Shown piece by piece: positions 45,590-52,216 of a stretch of 64,000 nt of DNA. A model generated the notes under the pieces. That model was not told the origin of the DNA. It saw only the letters and a program-made list of their open reading frames with translations, and searched no databases. The DNA comes from Bacteroidia bacterium (GTDB taxonomy: Bacteria; Bacteroidota; Bacteroidia; B-17B0; Aurantibacillaceae). Location of the stretch: positions 186,001 through 250,000 of the forward strand of contig JAEUTP010000010.1 of NCBI GenBank assembly GCA_016787705.1, given 5' to 3'. Positions within the stretch are counted from its first letter, which is position 1; each line of letters opens with the position of its first letter. Both the position numbers and the translations under genes were made by a program.

Positions 45590-45624
45590 AAGAGTGTTTT
45601 GATATAACAAAAGTATTTACATTT

Positions 45625-45678
45625 ACTATCTGTCAGATAGTACTTCCATTTTAGATAGTACTATCCAAAATGGAAGTA
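45625..45678. promoter_or_regulatory. Nested palindromes, likely HxlR operators
   Basis: Two symmetric elements share the half-sites ACTATC/GATAGT. First, ACTATCTGTCAGATAGT (45625-45641) is a perfect 8-bp dyad around one base. Second, 45641-45678 is a 38-nt palindrome: TACTTCCATTTT at its left end pairs with AAAATGGAAGTA at the right, around a core GATAGTACTATC, with only one mismatched pair. They sit in the 106-bp gap between DoxX and HxlR starts. Confidence 0.8.
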
Positions 45679-45695
45679 AAGCAAAATAAAAATAT

Positions 45696-46034
45696 ATGTT
45701 AACAACAGATGATTGTCCGAAGAATATTCTTGCCATTAAAGATGCATTAGAAGCTGTTGAAGGAAGATGGAAATTGCTGATTATTCTTTCTCTTTCAATG
45801 GGCAATAAACGATTTACCGAAATTGCAAAAGAGATACACGCAATAACAGATAAAACATTATCAAAAGAATTAAAACACCTTGAAACCAATAAGCTCATTA
45901 AAAGAGAAGTGTACGAAACTTTTCCGCCTAGGGTCGAATACTCAATAACAAAACATGGCAAGTCCTTGCAAAGCTTATTGGATGAGCTTTATAAATGGGG
46001 TAAGAAGCACCGTAAAGAGGTAATTGGCAATTGA
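45696..46034 (+). CDS. HxlR-family transcriptional regulator
   Basis: 112 residues, a winged helix. The N-terminal Cys in TTDDCPKNI matches the conserved Cys near the start of many HxlR proteins that sense electrophiles or redox change. Core: EGRWKLLIILSLSMGNKRFTEI split as EGRWKLLIILSL and MGNKRFTEI, then TDKTLSKELKHLETNKLI and PPRVEYSITKHG. It is divergent from the DoxX gene and probably represses both genes by binding the palindromes between them. Confidence 0.93.
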   Translation: MLTTDDCPKNILAIKDALEAVEGRWKLLIILSLSMGNKRFTEIAKEIHAITDKTLSKELKHLETNKLIKREVYETFPPRVEYSITKHGKSLQSLLDELYKWGKKHRKEVIGN

Positions 46035-46086
46035 TTAGTAAATATGTTTTGTTAAAAAAATGAAATACACTAAAATTCTGATAAAA

Positions 46087-46106
46087 TTATCGTAATATTA
46101 CGATAA
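46087..46106. promoter_or_regulatory. ArsR operator, perfect 20-nt palindrome
   Basis: TTATCGTAATATTACGATAA is fully self-complementary and ends 12 bp before the arsR ATG. A degenerate copy of its ATCG/CGAT half-sites occurs at 46645-46664, before the DUF6428 gene. Confidence 0.85.
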
Positions 46107-46118
46107 ATATATTATCTG

Positions 46119-46451
46119 ATGGGATTAACCAAAACCGAAGAATTTACCGTTAAGCAAAACAAAATTGCAAAATACATGAAGGCACTTGGGCATCCTGCAC
46201 GTATTGCCATACTAGAGGTATTAATTAAAAAAGATGCTTGTATGTGTGGTGATATTGTAGATGAATTACCTCTTTCTCAAAGTACAGTTTCTCAACATTT
46301 AAAAGAACTGAAAGAAGCCGGACTTATTAAGGGTGATATTGAAGGAACAAAAGTATGTTATTGTATTGATGAGAAAGAATGGGAAATTGCTAAAACTTAT
46401 CTCAATACTTTTTTGGGTAATTATACTGCTTCTAAAAAAAAATGCTGCTGA
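46119..46451 (+). CDS. arsR: ArsR/SmtB-family metalloregulator
   Basis: 110 residues, winged helix: ALGHPARIAILEVLI, SQSTVSQHLKELKEAGLI recognition helix, then the wing DIEGTKVCYCID. Cysteines in the helix before the recognition helix (DACMCGDIV) fit the arsenite-sensing CxC position of ArsR; further Cys occur in VCYC and the terminal KKKCC. It likely represses the downstream arsenic genes until arsenite binds. It is followed by an overlapping small ORF and the DUF6428 gene. Confidence 0.92.
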   Translation: MGLTKTEEFTVKQNKIAKYMKALGHPARIAILEVLIKKDACMCGDIVDELPLSQSTVSQHLKELKEAGLIKGDIEGTKVCYCIDEKEWEIAKTYLNTFLGNYTASKKKCC

Positions 46452-46627
46452 TGGAGATCGTTCCACTTTTAAATATTCATTATCTTGACTTAGTAAGCAT
46501 CGACCATGAATTTATTGCTACACATCAGGCAACATTTCAAATTGATGCACTAAGTTGTAAAATTGGTAATATTTGGAGACATACAATTTTATTAGAACGC
46601 CGCAGTTCAACAACAGACAAGGATTAA
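46442..46627 (+). CDS. Uncertain small ORF overlapping arsR
   Basis: 61 residues (about 58 if started at MEIVPLLNIH). Its start overlaps the arsR stop by 10 bp in another frame, as in translational coupling. It has no signal, no membrane segment and only one Cys. It fills the space between arsR and the second operator. I do not recognise it, and it may be spurious. Confidence 0.3.
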   Translation: MLLMEIVPLLNIHYLDLVSIDHEFIATHQATFQIDALSCKIGNIWRHTILLERRSSTTDKD

Positions 46628-46644
46628 AAAAAATTTAACTATAA

Positions 46645-46664
46645 TCATCGGTAAATAACGATAA
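46645..46664 (+). promoter_or_regulatory. Imperfect ArsR operator copy
   Basis: TCATCGGTAAATAACGATAA keeps the ATCG and CGAT half-sites of the perfect palindrome at 46087 with the same spacing, 10 bp before the DUF6428 ATG. It suggests a second ArsR-controlled promoter. Confidence 0.6.
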
Positions 46665-46674
46665 AATAAACAAT

Positions 46675-47148
46675 ATGAAATTATCTGAATTAAAAAACAA
46701 ACTTGCCAATCTAACTGAACTGAATTTTCAATTACCTAATGGCACTTATGTTCCAAAACATTTTCATGTAACGGAAGTCGGACAAGTAAATAAACACTTT
46801 ATTGATTGCGGGGGCATAGTACGCCGTGAAAAAGCAATCAACTTCCAATTATGGGAAGCCGGTGATTTTGATCATCGCTTAGCACCTAAAAAGCTGGTTG
46901 ATATTATTGCTCTTTCTGAAAAAATACTGGCTATTGAAGATGCTGAGATCGAAGTGGAATATCAAAGTGACACCATTGGTAAATATGGTTTGGATTTTAA
47001 TGGTAAAGATTTTATGCTTACTCAAAAACTAACTGCTTGCCTTGCGCTCGATCAATGCGGCATTAATACCGAAAAACAAAAAGTAAAATTGTCCGATCTT
47101 CAAAACAATAACAGTTCTTGTTGTGACCCTAATTCTAAATGTTGCTAA
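46675..47148 (+). CDS. DUF6428 family protein with cysteine-rich tail
   Basis: 157 residues, cytoplasmic. HFHVTEVGQVNKHFIDCGG is the hallmark of a family regularly found with arsR/arsC in Bacteroidota; its function is unknown. The C-terminus NNSSCCDPNSKCC adds four cysteines in 13 residues, which may bind arsenite or a soft metal. It precedes the 41-residue membrane peptide by one base. Confidence 0.82.
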   Translation: MKLSELKNKLANLTELNFQLPNGTYVPKHFHVTEVGQVNKHFIDCGGIVRREKAINFQLWEAGDFDHRLAPKKLVDIIALSEKILAIEDAEIEVEYQSDTIGKYGLDFNGKDFMLTQKLTACLALDQCGINTEKQKVKLSDLQNNNSSCCDPNSKCC

Positions 47149-47149
47149 A

Positions 47150-47275
47150 ATGATGGATTTTTTAGTGAAGTATAAAAAGCCAATAGTCATAACCTCTTCT
47201 GTGGTTATTCTTCAGTTAATTTTCGGCTTCGATCCCAAGTTCTGTATTATTAATATAGTTTGGTTGTTTGTTTAA
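47150..47275 (+). CDS. 41-residue membrane peptide of the arsenic cluster
   Basis: Reads MMDFLVKYKKPIVITSSV and continues with one long hydrophobic stretch (VVILQLIFGFD) and a second (FCIINIVWLFV). The stop at 47273-47275 is one base before the arsC ATG at 47277, and the start is one base after the DUF6428 stop, so all three are coupled. Tight spacing and a basic-then-hydrophobic design support a real membrane peptide. No family is recognised. Confidence 0.6.
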   Translation: MMDFLVKYKKPIVITSSVVILQLIFGFDPKFCIINIVWLFV

Positions 47276-47276
47276 T

Positions 47277-47696
47277 ATGGAGCAGAAAAAAATATTAGTG
47301 CTTTGCACAGGCAATAGTTGCCGCAGCCAGATTGCTGAAGGTTATCTGCGGAGTTTTGCAGCAGGTCGAGCTAAAGTATACAGCGCGGGCGTTGAAACGC
47401 ATGGTGTAAATCCTAAAGCCATTGCTACCATGAAAGAGGATGGCATTGATATAACTTCTCACACGTCTAATAATGTGGATGAATATCGGGACATTGAATT
47501 TGATTTTATTATTACAGTATGTGATAATGCTAAAGAGCGCTGCCCTTATTTTCCCTTTAAAGCTAACCGTTTTCATTATAATTTCCCTGATCCTGCAAAA
47601 GCAAATGGTACTGAAAAGGAAATTGAAGAAGAATTTAAAAGAGTTAGAGAGTTAATAAAAGACTATTGTAAAAAATTTATTGAAGAAAATATTTAA
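47277..47696 (+). CDS. arsC: Arsenate reductase, LMW-phosphatase (thioredoxin-coupled) type
   Basis: 139 residues from MEQKKILVLCTGNSCRS; an in-frame ATG at 47268 lies inside the previous gene and is less likely. The P-loop CTGNSCRS carries the nucleophilic Cys; VCDNAKERCPYF supplies the two further redox cysteines; FPDPAKANG provides the general-acid Asp. It reduces arsenate to arsenite by an intramolecular disulfide cascade recycled by thioredoxin. The arsenite product would normally be exported by ArsB or Acr3, which is not present in the window. Confidence 0.93.
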   Translation: MEQKKILVLCTGNSCRSQIAEGYLRSFAAGRAKVYSAGVETHGVNPKAIATMKEDGIDITSHTSNNVDEYRDIEFDFIITVCDNAKERCPYFPFKANRFHYNFPDPAKANGTEKEIEEEFKRVRELIKDYCKKFIEENI

Positions 47697-47722
47697 ATAA
47701 AAGCAAAAATTTATTTATAGAC

Positions 47723-48262
47723 ATGAATACGGAAAAAATCTGGTTTGATTATAATAAAGATTTAAAAAAATTTATTCTTTCTAAAGTAAAGGATAAGGAT
47801 GTGAGCAATGATATTTTGCAGGATGTGTTTATAAAAGTGCATTTAAAGATCACTGAACTTGAAAATAAAGATAAATTAAAGCAATGGATATATCAAATTA
47901 CCCGGAATACAATCAATGATCATTTCAGAAAAAACAAATTAACCCTTGATGCAGATAAAATAGATTTACCGGAAGAGACTACGGAACCAAAACCTAACAG
48001 GCAATTTGCCAAATGCTTAACTTCTTTTATTAAAAGTCTGCCAAAAAAATATAAAGAAGCAATTACCCTTGTTGAATTAAATAATATAAGCCAATTAAAG
48101 CTTGCGGAGAAATTACAGATCTCATACTCCGGTGCTAAAAGCAGAGTGCAAAGAGGAAGGGAATTATTAAAGGCTCATTTCTCTGATTGTTGTGATGTAA
48201 AAACAGACAGATATGGAAATATTGTATCTCATAAAAGCAATTGCAGCACTTGTCAAATTTAA
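47723..48262 (+). CDS. sigZ: SigZ-type RNA polymerase sigma factor with Cys-rich tail
   Basis: 179 residues: sigma region 2 (DVSNDILQDVFIKVHLKI, KQWIYQITRNTINDHFRK) and region 4 (LPKKYKEAITLVELNNI, QLKLAEKLQISYSGAKSRV), then a C-terminal tail with SDCCDV, DRYGNIV and NCSTC. That tail is characteristic of the SigZ group. No anti-sigma gene adjoins. It lies 26 bp after arsC on the same strand and ends at a strong terminator, so it is probably expressed with the arsenic genes; the tail cysteines could tie its activity to metal or redox state (inference). Confidence 0.88.
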   Translation: MNTEKIWFDYNKDLKKFILSKVKDKDVSNDILQDVFIKVHLKITELENKDKLKQWIYQITRNTINDHFRKNKLTLDADKIDLPEETTEPKPNRQFAKCLTSFIKSLPKKYKEAITLVELNNISQLKLAEKLQISYSGAKSRVQRGRELLKAHFSDCCDVKTDRYGNIVSHKSNCSTCQI

Positions 48263-48266
48263 AAAT

Positions 48267-48296
48267 AAAGCGGGATACTTACTATCCCGCTTTTTT
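48267..48296. terminator. Bidirectional terminator after sigZ
   Basis: Stem AAAGCGGGATA/TATCCCGCTTT with a 5-base loop and six Ts, 4 bp after the sigZ stop and 1 bp from the convergent metallothionein-like stop. Confidence 0.88.
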
Positions 48297-48297
48297 G

Positions 48298-48372
48298 TTA
48301 ACAGCAGCTTGAGCCGCATGTACAGGTGCAGGTGCCACCGCAATTACAACCCGAATTTTTGTTATTTTCCAT
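48298..48372 (-). CDS. 24-residue metallothionein-like peptide
   Basis: Start ATG at 48370-48372, stop TAA at 48298-48300. The peptide begins MENNKNSG and then has cysteines at residues 9, 11, 15, 17, 19, 23 and 24: seven Cys in 24 residues, in CxC, CxCxC and CC patterns, with Gly, Thr and Ser between them. This composition is that of a soft-metal-binding peptide. It lies next to sigZ, arsC and the DUF6428 gene with its Cys-rich tail. Short ORFs can arise by chance, but a Cys density this high is unlikely to. Confidence 0.6.
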   Translation of the reverse strand: MENNKNSGCNCGGTCTCTCGSSCC

Positions 48373-48463
48373 AACTTTTAGCTTTATATTACAATCAATA
48401 TTAACTGCATTAAATAGACGTAACACATTTTAAAAAGACGCAAAAATTGTTCTTTCATGATTA

Positions 48464-48850
48464 TTAAGGTTTTTTGCCTTTACCAATTATGCCAAGATGT
48501 GTGTTTGAAAAAGAATCAGAATGTTTTAGACCATAACCAAAAATCCTATCAAAAGATATATGTGCAAATAAGATTATTGCCATTAATTTCCAATTTTCAC
48601 TGCCAGATGTAAAAGCATAAACAGCAATACCGGCTGCTAGCAAACGATGATGCATAACATTATACGTTAAGGCCCCTACCTTTGGATTTATTAAATAGCC
48701 TATCATTCCGATATCTGGAATAAGTAATAATGCAGGAAACCACCACCATGCAAAGTTTAATTTGCTAAATAAAAATACACATAATGCAAATACTGCCATT
48801 TCTTCTAATTTTAAAACAAAACTCATCTTCATAGTAATATTATTTATCAC
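48464..48850 (-). CDS. DUF4260 family membrane protein
   Basis: 128 residues, four hydrophobic segments (VFALCVFLFSKLNFAWWWF, PALLLIPDIGMIGYLI, LLAAGIAVYAFTSG, LMAIILFAHISFDRIFGYGL, each quoted alone). The pattern WWWFPALLLIPDIGM and AHISFDRIFGYGLK is typical of DUF4260, a membrane family of unknown function. A perfect TTGAT-N4-ATCAA box lies 30 bp upstream, directly next to a Crp/Fnr-family gene, so it is a likely target of that regulator. The start could also be the Met of MKMSFVLKLEE, six residues in. Confidence 0.85.
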   Translation of the reverse strand: MINNITMKMSFVLKLEEMAVFALCVFLFSKLNFAWWWFPALLLIPDIGMIGYLINPKVGALTYNVMHHRLLAAGIAVYAFTSGSENWKLMAIILFAHISFDRIFGYGLKHSDSFSNTHLGIIGKGKKP

Positions 48851-48879
48851 AAAGATGAGGAGAAGAAAAACAGATCCTC

Positions 48880-48893
48880 TTGATATAGATCAA
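48880..48893. promoter_or_regulatory. FNR/CRP-type box
   Basis: TTGATATAGATCAA is an exact match to the FNR-type consensus TTGAT-N4-ATCAA, extended to CTTGAT/ATCAAG. It lies between the Crp/Fnr gene and the DUF4260 start, 30 bp upstream of the latter. Confidence 0.7.
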
Positions 48894-48897
48894 GAAT

Positions 48898-49464
48898 TTA
48901 AGTTTTTGCTTTTCGGATCCTGCTAAGGGTTTCAGGGGTCATTCCCAACATGGAAGCTATATATTGCAATGGCACCTGGTTAAAAAGTTCTTTATTGCTT
49001 TCATAAAAGAAATCAAAACGCTGTTCTGCCGACATTGAAAGATGATTGTGTATCCTCTCTTCCATATAAATAGCGCATTTGGCTATAAAATTCTTTTCGA
49101 ATTCATGCCAATTAGAAATTTCCTTACAAACTTTTATATAGTCTTCACGATTGATTGTGTGTAGCTCAACATCTGTTAGCGCTTGCATGTTCCATCTTGA
49201 AGGTATTTGGTATATCCAACTTGACAGATCTGTCATAAAGCCATTTGTTGCTATCCACTGCGTTACCTCTGTTTCATCACTTACACGGTATATTCTTAAA
49301 GCACCCGAACTAATGAAACTTAGTTTCTCACAACGCCTGCCATATTCCAAATGAAATTCGCCTTTTTTAAGCAAAGAAGGCTTAAAATAGGAAACAATTG
49401 ACTTTACTTCGCTTTTAGATAATTCTCCAAAATAACTGACAATGTTTTCTTCAAGTATTTGCAT
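48898..49464 (-). CDS. Crp/Fnr-family transcriptional regulator
   Basis: 188 residues: a cyclic-nucleotide-binding-like beta roll (about 20-120; KKGEFHLEYGRRCEKLSFISSG quoted in part as FHLEYGRRCEKLSFISSG) and a C-terminal winged helix (VPLQYIASMLGMTPETLSRIRK). No N-terminal Fe-S cysteine cluster is seen, so it is not an oxygen-sensing FNR by that mechanism. Such short regulators are common in Bacteroidota; the effector is unknown. It is 13-18 bp from the TTGAT-N4-ATCAA box before the DUF4260 gene. Confidence 0.9.
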   Translation of the reverse strand: MQILEENIVSYFGELSKSEVKSIVSYFKPSLLKKGEFHLEYGRRCEKLSFISSGALRIYRVSDETEVTQWIATNGFMTDLSSWIYQIPSRWNMQALTDVELHTINREDYIKVCKEISNWHEFEKNFIAKCAIYMEERIHNHLSMSAEQRFDFFYESNKELFNQVPLQYIASMLGMTPETLSRIRKAKT

Positions 49465-49621
49465 AAATCTATATTATTATACGCCTTTTCAAAGGTAGCC
49501 AATTAGATTTAATGAGATCAACTACATTAATATTCTAATATATCAAATGTCATGATGTAAAAGTCATGTTGCATCTTGACTTAATTTCACTAAAAGTAAA
49601 CTTTCGCTCATTCAATAAAAA

Positions 49622-49650
49622 ACAAAAAGTCCCACCGTTTAGGCAGGACT
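49622..49650 (-). terminator. Terminator downstream of tmRNA
   Basis: On the minus strand AGTCCTGCC, a 5-base loop and GGTGGGACT pair over nine positions including two G-U pairs, followed by TTTTTG and more Ts. It lies about 15 bp after the tmRNA 3' end. Confidence 0.75.
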
Positions 49651-49664
49651 CTTGCATTTATTAG

Positions 49665-50030
49665 TGGACCCGGAGAGATTCGAACTCTCGTCCAAATAAG
49701 GAAAAAATAAGCTTTCTACATGTTTAGTTATAACTTGATTGTAGGCTAAAGGCAGGCGTTATATCAAACCAAACTTTAACTTAGTTGCTAATATTGTTTT
49801 ACTTAACAACATCGGTAAAACAAACTACACATTTATGATGCTTTACCCAAGGCGCAGAGCAGCTTAGCTCCCTGGAAAGCAAAGGTTACTTAATTCTAAA
49901 TTAAGCAGCCATAGCGTAAGAGTTATCTTCGCCAAATAAAAGTTTTGAAAGTTCAGTTTAAAGAGCTCGTCTTACAACGCTCTACATGCTTACCTATCTT
50001 ATGCGCTTACTGTCAAAACCGGTCGGGCCC
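49665..50030 (-). ncRNA. ssrA: tmRNA
   Basis: On the minus strand it starts GGGCCCGACCGGTTTTGACAG and ends CGAATCTCTCCGGGTCCA; the 5' GGGCCCG and 3' CGGGTCC pair as the acceptor stem. The T-arm GTTCGAATC is present. The CCA tail is not genome-encoded (CTA follows the discriminator A), so it must be added. The tag reading frame (49901-49933) gives GEDNSYAMAA then stop. It rescues stalled ribosomes and marks products for proteolysis. Confidence 0.96.
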
Positions 50031-50185
50031 ATTTCAATTTAAGATTCAAGATTGCAGATTTAAAATTTAAATAAGCATAAAAAAATCATTAAATTGTTCA
50101 AAGAACATTATGTAAAGTTACTATAATTTGTATCTAAAAACTAAGTTTTTATTTATATTTAACTAATATTTTAAAATTGTATATC

Positions 50186-50716
50186 ATGAAAAAGACCTTT
50201 GCCGCTTTATTTGTAAGCCTTGCTATTACAACTGCTTCGGTAGCCCAAACTTTTAAATCAAAACCCCTTAAATTAAAATATACGCCACCTTCAGGCTGGG
50301 TAGCAGAAGAATTTGGTGACGCGACGGACTGGGAAAAATCGGGCAATGCTTTATGCAAATGCTCAGGTGTAAAATTCAGCAAACAACATAAAGATGGTAA
50401 AATGAATGTATTGGTATATCCAAGCACACAATCAGGACTGGATTCTACCAAACGTAATTTTGTTGGATCGCTTGTATTTACTGACGTTCAAAAATATGAT
50501 AAGACAAAAAACAAATTTTTCTCTTTTGAAAGAAAGAAATCAAATTTTGCCGATGCTAAAAAAAATAACGAAAAATCGTTTGACGTGATTCGTTACCAAA
50601 CAAAAGTAGACGATCATTTTTACATTATTTATGCCTGGCAGGAAAACAAACAATTAATGAGTCCACAAATTGAAAAAGAATTGTTTGAAATGATAAATGC
50701 TATAGAACCACTTTAA
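50186..50716 (+). CDS. Secreted protein of unknown function
   Basis: 176 residues from MKKTFAALFVS (a TTG at 50177 would add three residues and is rejected). Signal AALFVSLAITTASVAQ, then a compact domain with KYTPPSGWVAEEFGD, a CKCSG pair of cysteines and the final strand DHFYIIYAWQENKQ. No family is recognised. It is plus-strand, flanked by the tmRNA promoter region on one side and a convergent serine hydrolase 10 bp away on the other. Confidence 0.75.
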   Translation: MKKTFAALFVSLAITTASVAQTFKSKPLKLKYTPPSGWVAEEFGDATDWEKSGNALCKCSGVKFSKQHKDGKMNVLVYPSTQSGLDSTKRNFVGSLVFTDVQKYDKTKNKFFSFERKKSNFADAKKNNEKSFDVIRYQTKVDDHFYIIYAWQENKQLMSPQIEKELFEMINAIEPL

Positions 50717-50725
50717 TTAGCGGTT

Positions 50726-52216
50726 CTATTTTTTTGTAAAGAAATAAGAATCCATATCCAGCTCGGCATTCACTTTTATTTCGATGGTTTTTTCATCGCA
50801 TTTTATTTCATGAATACCTAAAGTAGGATCCATGTAACTTATCATTGCTGTACCCTGGCCACTAAATTGAACTTTAGCCTTGTACATAGGATGAAACTCA
50901 AAATCTATTTCTGCATGCTTTTCTTTTGCCACTACTATTATTTTACCATACTGCGCATTATAAAAAACGCCTTCTAATTTTTTATAATCATTGGCATTAC
51001 TGCTATAAACCCTTACTTTTTCGCGTAGCGCATTTAAGATCTTTTGCTGACTTAAAGATTTGTCTTTAAAATAGCTGTAATAGTTTTTACTGTAATCCTG
51101 AAATTTTTGTTCTGTAATGTCACGAATCAATACTTTTGTTAAGGCCTCAAAAAAATATTGTGCATCACTATTTGTAAGAATAACAAATCCTGCATTTTTT
51201 TCGGGAACTAAAACAGTATTACTTAAAAATCCGCTTACACCACCTGAATGTAAAACCACTTTTTTAGAACCTTCATCTTTTAAGAACCAACCCAAACCAT
51301 AGGTCTCAAAATTATTTCCATTCCCTTCTCCATCGGCAACAATTGTATTTGATTCGCGCGTAGCTTCAATTACTTCGGCCGGTACTATTTGTTTGTTATT
51401 ATATTTGCCATTATATAATTGCATAATTAGCCATTTGCTCATATCATTTACTGATGATGAAATAGATGCCGAAGCGCTCATGTTATCAAGATGCATAGCT
51501 TCCACCTCAACAATTGCAGTATCAAACATTGAATAAGCTTTAGACGCATTAGAAGCCGCAAAAAAATCTTTTTGAAGTGTAGAAGTATTTTTCATATCTA
51601 AAGGAATAAAAAAATGATGTTTCAAATAATCATCCCAACTTGTATCACAAACAGCCGGAATGATCTCTCCGGCTGTTACAAAACCCATATTGCAATAGCC
51701 ATAGGCTTCACGCAAGCCATGTTTAGGTTTTATAAGCGCCATGTTCTCAATTAGCTGTTTTCGTGATTTGGTAGAATTAAAATTTATAAAATCGCTTTGA
51801 AAAGTACTAAAGCCAATTCGGTGCGATAAGGCATCGCGAATAGTTACCTGCTGCGTTAAGCACTCTTCATTCAATTTAAAATAAGAAAGGTGTGTTTTTA
51901 CCTTGTCATCTAATTTCAACTTTCCATATTTTTCTAATAAAGCTAAAGATGCACCTGTAAAGGCTTTAGTACAAGAGGCTATTTGAAAAATAGTGTTTTC
52001 GTTCACCATAGTTTTTTTTGCTTTATCAGCATAACCATAGCCTTTCATAAAAATAACCTTTCCATCTCTTACAATAGCAACGGCCATACCGGGCAAACGC
52101 CAGCGTTTCATTTCACGCTTAATATAAATATCAAGGCTATCATTAATAAAATTAATCTGCGCAAAACCGCTATCAACAAGCAAAAGCAGAACAAGTATCT
52201 TTAAAAATTTTTTCAT
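50726..52216 (-). CDS. Serine hydrolase of the class C beta-lactamase fold with C-terminal extension
   Basis: 496 residues. Signal LKILVLLLLVDSGFAQ. Motifs: SxxK as SCTK (about 82), YxN as YCN in YGYCNMGFV, and LHSGGVSGF near the active site, so catalysis is likely intact. The last 120 residues look like the DUF3471-type beta domain often fused to this family (LEGVFYNAQYGKIIVV). Substrate unknown (D-amino peptides or esters). Its ATG overlaps the TGA of the S41 protease gene upstream, so the two are translationally coupled. Confidence 0.9.
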   Translation of the reverse strand: MKKFLKILVLLLLVDSGFAQINFINDSLDIYIKREMKRWRLPGMAVAIVRDGKVIFMKGYGYADKAKKTMVNENTIFQIASCTKAFTGASLALLEKYGKLKLDDKVKTHLSYFKLNEECLTQQVTIRDALSHRIGFSTFQSDFINFNSTKSRKQLIENMALIKPKHGLREAYGYCNMGFVTAGEIIPAVCDTSWDDYLKHHFFIPLDMKNTSTLQKDFFAASNASKAYSMFDTAIVEVEAMHLDNMSASASISSSVNDMSKWLIMQLYNGKYNNKQIVPAEVIEATRESNTIVADGEGNGNNFETYGLGWFLKDEGSKKVVLHSGGVSGFLSNTVLVPEKNAGFVILTNSDAQYFFEALTKVLIRDITEQKFQDYSKNYYSYFKDKSLSQQKILNALREKVRVYSSNANDYKKLEGVFYNAQYGKIIVVAKEKHAEIDFEFHPMYKAKVQFSGQGTAMISYMDPTLGIHEIKCDEKTIEIKVNAELDMDSYFFTKK

